Source of the DNA: Cellulomonas sp. P24
GTDB taxonomy: Bacteria; Actinomycetota; Actinomycetes; Actinomycetales; Cellulomonadaceae
Assembly (NCBI RefSeq): GCF_024704385.1
Contig: NZ_JAJDFX010000002.1
Location: 3,286,001 to 3,350,000, forward strand
Reading direction: 5' to 3'
DNA length: 64,000 bases
This document shows positions 24,215-34,812 of this stretch, piece by piece. The position numbers and the translations under genes are program-made. The notes under the pieces were generated by a model, which saw only the letters and a list, made by a program, of their open reading frames with translations, was not told the DNA's origin and did no database searches. Positions within the stretch are counted from its first letter, which is position 1, and every line of letters begins with the position of its first letter.

Positions 24215-25455
24215 GCGCGGAGGCGACGATCGCGGCCGGCGGTGACGTCGGATCACCGTCGAGGCTCTGGAACCGCCTGCCGTGGTGGGGTGCCGTCCTG
24301 GTGGTGTTCGGCGGAGCGCGGCTGTGGAGCGCCGTCGTGCTCCTCGTCGTGGCGCACCACCAGGCAGCGACGCTGTGGACCGCCGCCGACCCGTCGTACC
24401 TGCAGTACACGGGTGTCATGTGGGACGCGAGCTGGTACCGGCAGATCGCCGAGCACGGCTACCCGGCGACCTTGCCGGTCGGCGCGGACGGGCTCGTGCA
24501 GCAGAACGCGTGGGCGTTCTTCCCGCTGTTCCCGTTCCTGGTCCGTGGCGCCATGGCGATCACGACGGGCCCCTGGTACGTGGTGGCGCCGATCGTCGCG
24601 ACCCTTCTCGGGGCGGTGGCGATGCTCGTGATCCACCGCCTGGTCGTGGTCGGCGCCCCCCGGGCCGTCGCCGCCCACCCCGGGTTGCCGCTCGCGACCG
24701 TGCTGCTGGTCTCGGTCTTCCCGTCGTCGGTCGTGCTGCAGACCGGCTACACGGAGTCGCTCGCGCTGCTCCTGATCGCGGGCTCGCTCACCGCACTCGT
24801 GCTGCGCCGGTACTGGCTCACGGCCCTCCTGGTGCTCGCCCTCGGGTTCACCCGGGCCGTCGCGCTGCCGATGGCCCTGGTCGTGGTCGTGCACGCCGTC
24901 GTGCGCTGGCGCAGGTCCCGGCGGGGAGAGGACCGGCTCCGCCGCGCGGACGTCGTCGGGCTCGGGGGCCTCGCCGTCGCGGCCGTGGTCTCAGGACTGG
25001 CGTGGCCGGCTATCTGCGGCTGGGTCACCGGGGTCCCCGACGCGTACCTGCAGACCCAGGGGTCCTGGCGCGGTGACCGGCATGTCGTGCCCTTCGCGTC
25101 CTGGGGCTACGCTGCGACGTTCTGGTTCGGTCGGTGGGCGCCGGCGGTCCTGATCATCGTGTCGGTGACCGTCGTCGTCCTCGTGCTCTCGAGGTCCTCG
25201 CGGCGGCTCGGACCCGAGCTGCTGACCTGGTCACCGGCCTACCTGGGCTATCTCGCCGCCGTGATCGAACCGGGTACCAGCGTCTTCCGCTTCCTGCTGC
25301 TCGCCTTCCCGATGGCGGCGATCACGGCGGGCCTCCCACCGGCGCGGTGGCGCCGACCCGTGCTGCTGGTCGTCGTGGTCGTCATGGCCGGTCTCCAGGT
25401 GCTCTGGACCTACCGGCTCTGGCGGCTGGTCCCGCCGTCGGGCTGGCCACCGTGA
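24211..25455 (+). CDS. Mannosyltransferase family membrane protein (PIG-V-like GT-C)
   Basis: This 414-residue polytopic protein has about nine to ten helices. The first extracytoplasmic loop contains WDASWYRQIAEHGYP (about residues 71-85), with the acidic residues expected for a GT-C glycosyltransferase, and is followed by AFFPLFPF and QTGYTESLALLL, all typical of PIG-V-related mannosyltransferases. These use polyprenyl-phosphate mannose at the outer face of the membrane. It is translationally coupled to folP2. In mycobacteria the neighbour of folP2 is gpgS, a cytosolic glucosyl-3-phosphoglycerate synthase, so this position holds a different glycosyltransferase here. Confidence 0.83.
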   Translation: MSAEATIAAGGDVGSPSRLWNRLPWWGAVLVVFGGARLWSAVVLLVVAHHQAATLWTAADPSYLQYTGVMWDASWYRQIAEHGYPATLPVGADGLVQQNAWAFFPLFPFLVRGAMAITTGPWYVVAPIVATLLGAVAMLVIHRLVVVGAPRAVAAHPGLPLATVLLVSVFPSSVVLQTGYTESLALLLIAGSLTALVLRRYWLTALLVLALGFTRAVALPMALVVVVHAVVRWRRSRRGEDRLRRADVVGLGGLAVAAVVSGLAWPAICGWVTGVPDAYLQTQGSWRGDRHVVPFASWGYAATFWFGRWAPAVLIIVSVTVVVLVLSRSSRRLGPELLTWSPAYLGYLAAVIEPGTSVFRFLLLAFPMAAITAGLPPARWRRPVLLVVVVVMAGLQVLWTYRLWRLVPPSGWPP

Positions 25456-25542
25456 GCGTCGGCACCGCCCGATCGTGGGCCGGAGCGCACGTCCGGAGCG
25501 TCGGCTGCAGGTGAACCGTGGGTGCGGCGGTGAGCCGTGACC

Positions 25543-25548
25543 TAGAAT
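25543..25548 (+). promoter_or_regulatory. -10 box TAGAAT before the DUF3117 gene
   Basis: TAGAAT would start a transcript with a leader of about 90 nt ending in a GAAGGAGA ribosome-binding site at 25628-25635. Confidence 0.45.
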
Positions 25549-25642
25549 GGCAACGGACATCCGCCCCCTCGACGCCGCCGCGTGCCTCCCTCGAGGTCCG
25601 TGCGGCCCGGGCCCGGTACGCACGAACGAAGGAGATCCCCCC

Positions 25643-25810
25643 ATGGCTGCGATGAAGCCGAGGACCGGTGACGGACCCCTCGAGGTGACCAAGGAAGGTC
25701 GCGGGATCGTCATGCGTGTGCCGCTCGAGGGCGGTGGGCGGCTCGTCGTCGAGCTCAACGCTGTCGAGGCGAAGGAGCTCGGCGAGGCGCTGAGCTCGGT
25801 CGTCAGCTGA
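25643..25810 (+). CDS. DUF3117 domain-containing small protein
   Basis: This 55-residue protein is nearly invariant among actinobacteria (MAAMKPRTGDGPLEVTKEGR at the start; a Leu/Val/Glu-rich remainder ending ELGEALSSVV). It matches DUF3117 (Rv1211 in M. tuberculosis), function unknown. The start is ATG 25643 with GAAGGAGA 8 nt upstream. It has its own promoter and about 90-nt leader, and precedes pepA by about 56 nt. Confidence 0.92.
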   Translation: MAAMKPRTGDGPLEVTKEGRGIVMRVPLEGGGRLVVELNAVEAKELGEALSSVVS

Positions 25811-25866
25811 CGGCGTTGGCACCTCGGAGCTCCGCGCGGCGGGCGGATGCACGTCGGCCGCTGCCG

Positions 25867-27435
25867 ATGGTGACCTTCGCGCAGGGGGACGTCGCCGGGT
25901 GGTCCTCGCTGGTCGACTCCCAGGTCGATGCGCTCGCGGTGCCGGTCGCCCCCGCCGCCGACGGCGACGACGATGTCCAGCCGCGGACCGGGACCGCGGA
26001 CGCAGCCGCCCGGTACGGCATCGACCTGGCACGACTCGCGGATCGCGCGGGGCTGGACGGCTCCGCCGGCGAGACCTACACGTTCCACCTGCCCCGGGCA
26101 CTCGTCGCACGTGACCCGCTGCCGTGGGAAGGGCTGCCGGACCGACTCGTCCTGGTCGGCGTCGGGACGGGCTCGGACCGCGACCTGCGGCGGGCCGGAG
26201 CCGCGCTCGCCCGGGCGACCACGGGGCTTGCGCGGGTGGTCACCACCGTCGCCTCCGAGCCCGGACGCGGAGCGGCAGAAGCCGCCCGGAGCTTCGTCGA
26301 GGGCTTCCTCCTCGGCGCGTACACCAGCCCGACCTTCGGTGAGGCACCGGCCGGAGCACGCAAGCCCGAGACGGGTGCCGGGACGCCCGAGCTCGTGCTC
26401 CTCGGCAAGCACGAGGAGCTGGTCGCAGCGACGGCGGTCCGCGCGACCGCCTCGGCGCGTGCGACCTGGCTCGTGCGCGATCTTGCTGCGACGCCGTCGA
26501 ACGTCAAGAACCCCCAGTGGATGGCGGAGCAGGCGACCGAGCTCTCCCGCGCGACCGGTCTGCGGGTCGAGGTCCTCGACGGCGACGCGCTCGCGGCCGG
26601 CGGCTTCGGTGGCATCCTCGCGGTCGGTTCCGGCTCCGCGACCCCGCCGCGGCTGGTGACGGTCGCGTACGAGCCGACGGCGGAGCACGTGGCGGACGCC
26701 GCGAAGCACGTCGTCGTGGTCGGCAAGGGCATCACCTACGACACCGGCGGGCTCTCGATCAAGCCGCGCGAGAGCATGCTCCCGATGAAGACGGACATGG
26801 CCGGAGCTGCCGTCGCGCTGGCGACGGTCCGGGCCGCGGCCGAGCTCGGCGTCGGGCACCGGGTGACCGCGGTGCTCGCGCTCGCCGAGAACGCGTTCGG
26901 CGGGGCGTCCTACCGGCCGGCGGACGTGCTCCGCACGTACTCGGGCACGACGGTCGAGATCCTCAACACGGATGCGGAGGGGCGCATCGTCCTCGCCGAC
27001 GCCCTGGCGTACGCCGACGCGACGCTCGACCCGGACGTGCTGATCGACGTCGCCACCCTGACCGGTGCCGCGACCGTCGGCCTCGGCCGCACGCACGCCG
27101 CAGTCTTCAGCGAGGACGGCGGGCTCGTCGACGCCTTGGTCGCGGCAGGGGAGGCGACCGGTGAACGGGTGTGGCAGCTCCCGCTGGTGACCGAGTACCG
27201 CAGCGCCCTCGACTCGCCGGTGGCCGACATCCGGCACGTCCCCGGCGACTCGTCGACCGGTGCCGGCTCGATCACCGCAGCGCTGTTCCTCCAGACGTTC
27301 GTCGGCCGTCGGCACTGGGCGCACCTCGACATCGCCGGTCCGGCGCGGTCGACGGCCGCGGCCCACGAGGTTCCCCTCGGACCGACCGGCTTCGGCGCCC
27401 GTCTGCTCGTGCGGTTCCTGGAGAGCCTGGGCTGA
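25867..27435 (+). CDS. pepA: Leucyl aminopeptidase (M17)
   Basis: This protein of about 522 residues has an N-terminal macro-like domain and a C-terminal M17 catalytic domain. Metal and catalytic motifs are VVVGKGITYDTGGLSIKP, MKTDMAGAAV, the signature NTDAEGRIVLADALAYA and the C-terminal WAHLDIAGPA. It removes N-terminal residues from peptides in the cytosol using two divalent metals and could process peptides imported by the dpp system. The ATG at 25867 is the likeliest start because the family's first strand begins there; an in-frame TTG at 25816 would extend it by 17 residues, and neither has a convincing ribosome-binding site. Confidence 0.93.
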   Translation: MVTFAQGDVAGWSSLVDSQVDALAVPVAPAADGDDDVQPRTGTADAAARYGIDLARLADRAGLDGSAGETYTFHLPRALVARDPLPWEGLPDRLVLVGVGTGSDRDLRRAGAALARATTGLARVVTTVASEPGRGAAEAARSFVEGFLLGAYTSPTFGEAPAGARKPETGAGTPELVLLGKHEELVAATAVRATASARATWLVRDLAATPSNVKNPQWMAEQATELSRATGLRVEVLDGDALAAGGFGGILAVGSGSATPPRLVTVAYEPTAEHVADAAKHVVVVGKGITYDTGGLSIKPRESMLPMKTDMAGAAVALATVRAAAELGVGHRVTAVLALAENAFGGASYRPADVLRTYSGTTVEILNTDAEGRIVLADALAYADATLDPDVLIDVATLTGAATVGLGRTHAAVFSEDGGLVDALVAAGEATGERVWQLPLVTEYRSALDSPVADIRHVPGDSSTGAGSITAALFLQTFVGRRHWAHLDIAGPARSTAAAHEVPLGPTGFGARLLVRFLESLG

Positions 27436-27499
27436 GACCCTGCGGCGGCGAGATCAGGCCGCCGTGCCCGCGTTCAGGACGCCGTGCGGGTCGGCCGCC

Positions 27500-28159
27500 T
27501 CAGCGGCGGACGGCCACCAGGAGCCCGTCGCCGGACGGCAGCAGAGCGGGGACGAGACGATCGTCCTCGCGGACCGTGCGGCCGATCTCGCGGAGGATCG
27601 TCGTGACCTCGTCGCGTCGGGCCGGGTCGGCGACGCGGTCGTGCCAGAGCGCGTTGTCCACGACGAGGACCCCGCCGTGCCGCAGCAGCCGCAGCGCCTG
27701 CTCGACGTAGTGGGCCGCGGACTCCTTGTCCCCGTCGACGAGGACCATGTCGTAGCCGCCGTCGGTGAGGCGCGGAAGGACGTCCGACGCGCGCCCGGAG
27801 ATCGTGCGCGTCCGGGTCGGGCGGATCCCCGCCTCGGCGAACGCGAGCTTCGCCGCGCGCTGGTGCTCGACCTCGACGTCGATCGTGGTGAGCACGCCGT
27901 CCTCGGGCATGCCCTCGAGGAGGTAGAGGGCACTGACCCCGGCACCGGTGCCGATCTCGACGACGGCCCGTGGCTGGAGCAGGGCCGCCAGCACGCGCAG
28001 GACCGCCCCGGCCCCGGGCAGGACCGGGGTGCATCCGAGCTCGGCGGCGCGGTCACGAGCGCGCAGCACGACGTCGTTCTCGGGAAGGTACTCCTCGCTG
28101 TAGGCCCAGCTGAGTGCCTTGTCGGTCGGGATGGGAGCCTCCGTGGATCGTCGTGACAT
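27500..28159 (-). CDS. O-methyltransferase (Rv1220c-like)
   Basis: This 219-residue class I SAM-dependent methyltransferase of the COMT-like family has SAM motif [18 protein letters not shown] at about residues 67-83, motif II with DGDKES near 140 and VVDNALW near 166. Substrates in this family are often catechols but cannot be inferred here. It is divergent from the sigE operon, as Rv1220c is in mycobacteria, a pairing conserved across actinobacteria. The ATG start is supported by TAGGCT 7 nt upstream on the minus strand. Confidence 0.88.
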   Translation of the reverse strand: MSRRSTEAPIPTDKALSWAYSEEYLPENDVVLRARDRAAELGCTPVLPGAGAVLRVLAALLQPRAVVEIGTGAGVSALYLLEGMPEDGVLTTIDVEVEHQRAAKLAFAEAGIRPTRTRTISGRASDVLPRLTDGGYDMVLVDGDKESAAHYVEQALRLLRHGGVLVVDNALWHDRVADPARRDEVTTILREIGRTVREDDRLVPALLPSGDGLLVAVRR

Positions 28160-28166
28160 CGCGCCG

Positions 28167-28172
28167 AGCCTA
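28167..28172 (-). promoter_or_regulatory. -10 box TAGGCT of the leaderless O-methyltransferase gene
   Basis: On the minus strand TAGGCT lies 7 nt before the ATG at 28159. Confidence 0.5.
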
Positions 28173-28279
28173 CCGCCGCAGGTCGGGGCTGTCCCTCGGG
28201 TGCACAGGCGCGTGTGGGCAGCCGCCAGGTGGGTGCGCTCGCGCCTGGCCGACGGGGGCGCACGTGTCCGGCCGGGCCG

Positions 28280-28305
28280 GGAACGTCTGCGTCCACGCCG
28301 ACGTT
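28280..28305 (+). promoter_or_regulatory. ECF sigma-type promoter GGAAC-N18-GTT upstream of sigE
   Basis: GGAAC at 28280-28284 and GTT at 28303-28305 are separated by exactly 18 nt, matching the SigE/SigH/SigR-class consensus. This implies autoregulation, with transcription starting near 28313 and a leader of about 170 nt. Confidence 0.6.
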
Positions 28306-28485
28306 GTCACCAGCACACACCCAGGTCGTCGTCAGGCTGCGTGGGGGTGGGGGGAGGCGAAGATCACCGGGGAGTGCTCCGGCTGCGCGCGAACGAACCA
28401 GGTGTGGGCGCGGGCTGCGACACTGGATCCGCCGGGGGAAGAGACCCCGGCGGCCGGACCCGGACGTCGAGGAGATCGTGAGGGC

Positions 28486-29064
28486 ATGGATGTGACCACC
28501 GAGGAGCCGTGGGTCGCTCCGTCGTGGGAGGACATCGTCCGTGAGCACTCTGCCCGGGTCTACCGCCTGGCCTACCGTCTGACCGGCAACCAGCACGACG
28601 CGGAGGACCTCACCCAGGAGGTCTTCGTCCGGGTGTTCCGGTCCCTGTCGACCTACGCCCCCGGGACGTTCGAGGGCTGGCTGCACCGGATCACGACCAA
28701 CCTGTTCCTCGACCAGGTGCGGCGACGCCAGCGGGTGCGCATCGACCCGATCGGTGAAGACACCTCACGCATCGCGACCGCGGAGGGTCGTGGCACTCCC
28801 GAGCGCGGGTACGAGCACGCCAACCTGGATCACGACATCCAGCGCGCCCTGGACGCTCTCGCTCCTGAGTACCGTGCCGCGGTCGTGCTGTGCGACATCG
28901 AAGGACTCTCGTACGAGGAGATCGCGGTCACTCTCGGGATCAAGCTCGGCACGGTGCGCTCCCGGATCCATCGGGCGCGCGCTCAGCTCAGGTCGGCCCT
29001 GGGACATCGTGCGCCGGGACCGGTGGCCGCGTCGCCGCGTGACGACGCCGAGGTGGCGTCGTGA
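28486..29064 (+). CDS. sigE: ECF RNA polymerase sigma factor SigE
   Basis: This 192-residue sigma-70 family ECF factor has region 2 at about residues 20-90 ([26 protein letters not shown]; -10 recognition [22 protein letters not shown]) and region 4 at about 125-175 ([23 protein letters not shown], then the helix-turn-helix [19 protein letters not shown]). It directs envelope-stress genes and is presumably held inactive by the anti-sigma factor encoded next. ATG 28486 has a GAGGAGA site upstream; a longer form is open in frame, and mycobacterial sigE uses several starts. Its stop overlaps the rseA GTG start. Confidence 0.93.
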   Translation: MDVTTEEPWVAPSWEDIVREHSARVYRLAYRLTGNQHDAEDLTQEVFVRVFRSLSTYAPGTFEGWLHRITTNLFLDQVRRRQRVRIDPIGEDTSRIATAEGRGTPERGYEHANLDHDIQRALDALAPEYRAAVVLCDIEGLSYEEIAVTLGIKLGTVRSRIHRARAQLRSALGHRAPGPVAASPRDDAEVAS

Positions 29065-30041
29065 CCCACCTCGGCTCCCTGACGAGCGCCCTGGTCGACG
29101 GTCAGCTCGACCCGGCGGCGGCCGAGCGCGCCCTCGCCCACGCGGCCGCGTGCCCGAGATGCGCGGCCGAGCTCGCCGCGGCGCGTGCGTCGCGCCGGGT
29201 CCTCAGCGGGATCGACGACGTAGCCCCCGCGCCTGACCTGACCGCGCGGCTGCTCGCCCTCGGCACCGGAGCGGACGGACCTGGCGGGCCTGGCCCAGCG
29301 GGGCCGCGGTTCCCGACAGCGAGCCTGCTCGCGCCGACGCAGCCGTTCCCGGCCGGCGGGATGCGCGGCGACGTCATGTCCCGGCACGGCACGCGACGCT
29401 GGGTCGCGAGCTCGGTCGTCGGTGTCGGCGCCGCTGCGCTCGCGCTGTTCGTCCTCGGGGACGCGCACGTGGTCGCGCCGTCGGACCGCCCGGCCGAGGC
29501 CATGGCGCTGCTGTCCCACGTGGAGGAGGCCGACACCGGGGGCGTCTCCGTGGCGTCGCTCCGCACCGGGTCCTCCGCCGCGGGCAGCGCGGACACCGTC
29601 GACGGTCTGAACCTCGCAGGCGGGCAGGGCGCGGTGCTCGCCTGGATGCACGCGAACGGCTGGCCGTGCCCGGGTGCGTTTCCGGCCGGAGCGTCGGTCA
29701 CCGGGGTGCGACTGACCGGTGACGGCGTCCTCGAGGTCGACGTGGACACCCCCCGAGGGCAGTTCGTCCTCACCGAGCAGCGCGGGGTGCTGGACACGGC
29801 GCTCCTGGCCGGTGCGGACCAGGTGGACGTCGGAGGGACGAGCGCGTACGTGCTCTCACGCTCCCCGTGGCACCTCGCGTGGCAGTCGCAGGACACGGTC
29901 GTCGAGATCGTCTCGGACGCCGGTCGGGAGCAGGTCCAGCAGGTGGCGCGGACCATTCCGGCCGCAGCCTTCGACGACGCAGCGGCGGCACGGATCATCC
30001 GCGGCTGGCACACCGTGACAGGAGTTGTCGCCGGACCATGA
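29061..30041 (+). CDS. rseA: Anti-sigma factor RseA-like, zinc-binding and membrane-anchored
   Basis: This 326-residue protein has the ZAS motif H27-x3-C31-x2-C34 (HAAACPRC), which coordinates zinc in anti-sigma factors. One membrane helix follows at about 113-132 ([20 protein letters not shown]) and then an extracytoplasmic beta-rich domain of about 190 residues. Mycobacterial RseA is a short soluble protein without a membrane helix; this one is much longer and could sense the envelope directly. It overlaps sigE at its start and htrA at its end (ATGA), so the three are co-translated. Confidence 0.87.
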   Translation: MTHLGSLTSALVDGQLDPAAAERALAHAAACPRCAAELAAARASRRVLSGIDDVAPAPDLTARLLALGTGADGPGGPGPAGPRFPTASLLAPTQPFPAGGMRGDVMSRHGTRRWVASSVVGVGAAALALFVLGDAHVVAPSDRPAEAMALLSHVEEADTGGVSVASLRTGSSAAGSADTVDGLNLAGGQGAVLAWMHANGWPCPGAFPAGASVTGVRLTGDGVLEVDVDTPRGQFVLTEQRGVLDTALLAGADQVDVGGTSAYVLSRSPWHLAWQSQDTVVEIVSDAGREQVQQVARTIPAAAFDDAAAARIIRGWHTVTGVVAGP

Positions 30042-31471
30042 GCACAGACGACCAGCAGCCCGTGCCTGAGATCCCCGATCGGTCGGACGCGGAGCCGGTG
30101 GCTGCCAACCCGTTCGCCCCGCCGTCTCGCCCGGCGCCCGCCCCCGGACCGTTCGAGGCTCGGGACGCGCACCCGGACCCGGCTCGCGGGCCGCAGCAGG
30201 GCCCGGGACCGGCGGGTGCGCATGCGGCGGCCCCGGGCCCCCGGACGTCGGCCGTGTGGCCGGGAGGACCGGATGCGTGGCCGAGTGCGGACGCACCGGG
30301 CGAGGAGTTCCCGTACCGAGAGTCCCGTCCTCCGACGCGTCGTGACGGCGCGGGACCGTCTCGTGCCGGCCGGGTCCGCCTCCGTACCGCGGCGTGGCTC
30401 GTCCCGGTGATCCTCGTCTCCGCGCTCGCCGGTGCCGGCGGGGCGATGCTCGCCGATCGGACCATCGACCAGGACGGGTTGCTCTCCTCGGCGGACCTCC
30501 CCGCGCCGGTGCTCACCGACGTGCCGTCGCGCGCTCCCGACTCGGTCGCCGGGCTCGCTGCGGTCGTCCTCCCGAGCGTCGTCGCGATCCAGGTGACCTC
30601 GGGCACCGGCACCTCGACGGGGTCGGGGATCGTGCTGCGGGCGGACGGCTACCTGCTGACGAACAACCACGTGATCGCCGAGGCCGCGACGACCGACGCG
30701 GCGATCACGGTGCTGTTCGCCGACGGGACGCAGGAGCAGGCCACGCTCGTCGGGCGTACCGCCGACTACGATCTCGCCGTCATCAAGGTCGCGAGGACCG
30801 GCCTCACCCCGCTCGTCCTCGGCGACTCGGACCAGGTCGTCGTGGGAGACCCGGTCATCGCGATCGGGGCTCCACTAGGTCTCCAGGGCACCGTGACGTC
30901 GGGGATCGTCAGCGCGAAGAACCGGCCGGTGTCGGCCGGGAGCACGACCGATACCGCCTTCATCAACGCGATCCAGACCGACGCGGCGATCAACCCGGGG
31001 AACTCGGGCGGACCGCTGATCAACGCGGCGGGCGAGGTCATCGGGATCAACTCGGCGATCGCCCAGCCGCCCGGGGCGACCGGCGGCTCTGCCGGCAGCA
31101 TCGGTCTCGGCTTCGCGATCCCCTCCAACCAGGCTCGACGCACGGCGGAGCAGCTGATCGAGACGGGCAAGGCCACCTACCCGATCATCGGGGTCCTGCT
31201 CGACAGGTCGTACACGGGCGAGGGTGTCCGGGTCGGGTCGGCGTCCACCTCGGGCCCCGCGGCAGTGACCAAGGGCGGACCGGCCGACCTGGCCGGGATC
31301 GTGGCGGGCGACGTGATCCTCGCGATCGACGGTCGGCCGGTCACGGACCCGGACGAGCTGGTCGTGGCGATCCGCGCGAAGGCGCCAGGTGACGCGGTGC
31401 TCTTGAGGGTGCGGAGCGGGTCGGAGGTCCGCGACGTCCGAGTCGTGCTGCAGGAGGCGTCGAGTGACTGA
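30038..31471 (+). CDS. htrA: Membrane-anchored serine protease HtrA (trypsin-PDZ)
   Basis: This 477-residue protein has a Pro-rich cytoplasmic tail (residues 1-115), one membrane helix (about 117-140), a chymotrypsin-fold protease domain with catalytic triad H211 (TNNHVI), D245 (DYDLAVIKV) and S323 (NPGNSGGPL), and a C-terminal PDZ domain from about 385. HtrA proteases remove misfolded exported proteins and, as part of the SigE regulon, link stress sensing to proteolysis. The ATG overlaps the rseA stop. Position in sigE-rseA-htrA-tatB matches the mycobacterial operon. Confidence 0.94.
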   Translation: MSTDDQQPVPEIPDRSDAEPVAANPFAPPSRPAPAPGPFEARDAHPDPARGPQQGPGPAGAHAAAPGPRTSAVWPGGPDAWPSADAPGEEFPYRESRPPTRRDGAGPSRAGRVRLRTAAWLVPVILVSALAGAGGAMLADRTIDQDGLLSSADLPAPVLTDVPSRAPDSVAGLAAVVLPSVVAIQVTSGTGTSTGSGIVLRADGYLLTNNHVIAEAATTDAAITVLFADGTQEQATLVGRTADYDLAVIKVARTGLTPLVLGDSDQVVVGDPVIAIGAPLGLQGTVTSGIVSAKNRPVSAGSTTDTAFINAIQTDAAINPGNSGGPLINAAGEVIGINSAIAQPPGATGGSAGSIGLGFAIPSNQARRTAEQLIETGKATYPIIGVLLDRSYTGEGVRVGSASTSGPAAVTKGGPADLAGIVAGDVILAIDGRPVTDPDELVVAIRAKAPGDAVLLRVRSGSEVRDVRVVLQEASSD

Positions 31472-31479
31472 GCGACAGG

Positions 31480-31485
31480 TAGCCT
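31480..31485 (+). promoter_or_regulatory. -10 box TAGCCT of leaderless tatB
   Basis: TAGCCT in the 20-nt gap after htrA lies 6 nt before GTG 31492. Confidence 0.5.
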
Positions 31486-31491
31486 GAGCCG

Positions 31492-33603
<2,112 letters not shown>

Positions 33604-33612
33604 GGTCGAGTG

Positions 33613-34812
33613 ATGTCCCGTTCCCACGGCCCGGCGCCCCACGCGTCGACCGCTCGGACGGCGGTCCGCGCCGTGAAGGCCGGCGCGGCCTGGCTCCGCG
33701 GGACGCGGATCGGTCGCGCGAACGCCCGGTTCGGGGCGGCGGGTGGTGGAGTCCTCACCGGCGGCATCGCGTACAGCGCGGTGTTCTCCGTCGCTGCTGC
33801 GCTCACGATCGGGTTCACGATCTTCACCGCCGTCCTCGGCGGCGATCACGCGCTCCGGGCCCGGGTCCTGGCGACGGTGTCGTCGTCGCTGCCCGGGCTG
33901 GTCGACACCGGGGACGGAGAGGGAGCGATCTCGCCACAGTCGCTGACCCTGTCGACCGGGTTCACCGTCGCCGGGGTGGTGGCGGTGGTTGTCCTCGTGG
34001 TGAGCGCGATCTCGTGGATGGCGGCGCTCCGGGTGGGGTTGCGGGCGATGTTCGGCCTTCCCACCGACGCGGGGAACGTCGTCGTCGGGAAGCTGCGCGA
34101 GGTCGCGGGCCTGGCGGCGCTGTCTCTCGCCGTCGTGGTGTCCGCGACGGTGAGCCTCGTCGTCACGGGTGCTGTGCAGTGGGCACTCGGTGCGCTCGGG
34201 CTGAGTGCCGATGCCGCAGGGATCGTGGTGGCGGTGGGCGTCGTGACCTCGTTGGTGGTGGACGGGCTCACCTTCGCCCTCCTCGTGGTGGTGCTGGCGG
34301 GCGTCCGTCCGCCGCGCCGCGACCTGGTCAGCGGCGCACTGATCGCCGGCGCGGCCCTCGGTGTCGTCCGTCACCTGGGGACGGCGGTGGTCGCCGGTGC
34401 CGCCGGCCGCAACGCGCTCCTGGCGTCGTACGCCGCGATCGTGACCCTCCTGGTCTGGGTGAACCTCGTCTCCCGCATCGTCCTGCTGTCCGCCGCCTGG
34501 ATCGCCAACCCCCTCTCCCCCCGCCAAGTGGAGCGAAGTGCGAGTGACTCGCGGGCGTGTCGTGACGGAACGCTCCACTTGACGGAGGCGCGGACGTACG
34601 GACGGGGACGTTCGTCCGAACGGGCAGACGGGCGGCTCGGTGAGCCGGGGCGTGCTGAAGCGTCCACAGGGTGCAGGGCGGGATGGTCGTCTGCACCTGA
34701 CGGGTGCGGGGTTCGCCGGAGCCCGCCGGATCCGACTTGTCTCGTCTCATGCCCGTCGCCGACGATCCTGGCCGTCCCGCTACCGCCTCGCTCGAGGTGC
34801 CGTGGCTCCTGA
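33613..34812 (+). CDS. YihY/BrkB family membrane protein with extended C-terminus
   Basis: This protein is about 399 residues, with six hydrophobic helices between residues 40 and 305 in the BrkB arrangement (GGIAYSAVFSVAAALTIGF in helix 1; ASYAAIVTLLVWVNLVSRIV in helix 6). Function of the family is not settled. A BrkB gene also neighbours trpS in mycobacteria (Rv3335c). After WIANPLSPRQ the frame runs through a 57-bp palindromic element (34525-34581) and on for another 75 or so low-complexity codons, overlapping the start of the next gene. The native stop was probably lost when the palindrome arrived; the last 95 residues are unlikely to be functional. Confidence 0.8.
   Translation: MSRSHGPAPHASTARTAVRAVKAGAAWLRGTRIGRANARFGAAGGGVLTGGIAYSAVFSVAAALTIGFTIFTAVLGGDHALRARVLATVSSSLPGLVDTGDGEGAISPQSLTLSTGFTVAGVVAVVVLVVSAISWMAALRVGLRAMFGLPTDAGNVVVGKLREVAGLAALSLAVVVSATVSLVVTGAVQWALGALGLSADAAGIVVAVGVVTSLVVDGLTFALLVVVLAGVRPPRRDLVSGALIAGAALGVVRHLGTAVVAGAAGRNALLASYAAIVTLLVWVNLVSRIVLLSAAWIANPLSPRQVERSASDSRACRDGTLHLTEARTYGRGRSSERADGRLGEPGRAEASTGCRAGWSSAPDGCGVRRSPPDPTCLVSCPSPTILAVPLPPRSRCRGS
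34525..34581. repeat. 57-bp palindromic element, copy 1
   Basis: Perfect 11-bp outer arms CAAGTGGAGCG and CGCTCCACTTG (34525-34535, 34571-34581) enclose a degenerate interior containing GACTCGCGGGCG. It aligns without gaps to copy 2 at 35821-35877 with 46 of 57 identical bases. It lies inside the 3' end of the BrkB reading frame. Confidence 0.9.

Larger units (their letters stand above)
28160..28485. other. Divergent regulatory region between the methyltransferase and sigE
   Basis: This 326-nt region contains the methyltransferase -10 box at its left end and an ECF-type promoter match at 28280-28305. No convincing ORF or RNA gene was seen; the plus-strand sigE frame is open through it but without a plausible start. 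Confidence 0.5.

Noticed and set aside
28114-28485. A longer SigE starting upstream
   Set aside because: The extra 124 residues are Arg/Gly/Cys-rich with no sigma-factor similarity and would start upstream of the predicted ECF promoter; ATG 28486 has a ribosome-binding site. A moderately longer isoform is not excluded.
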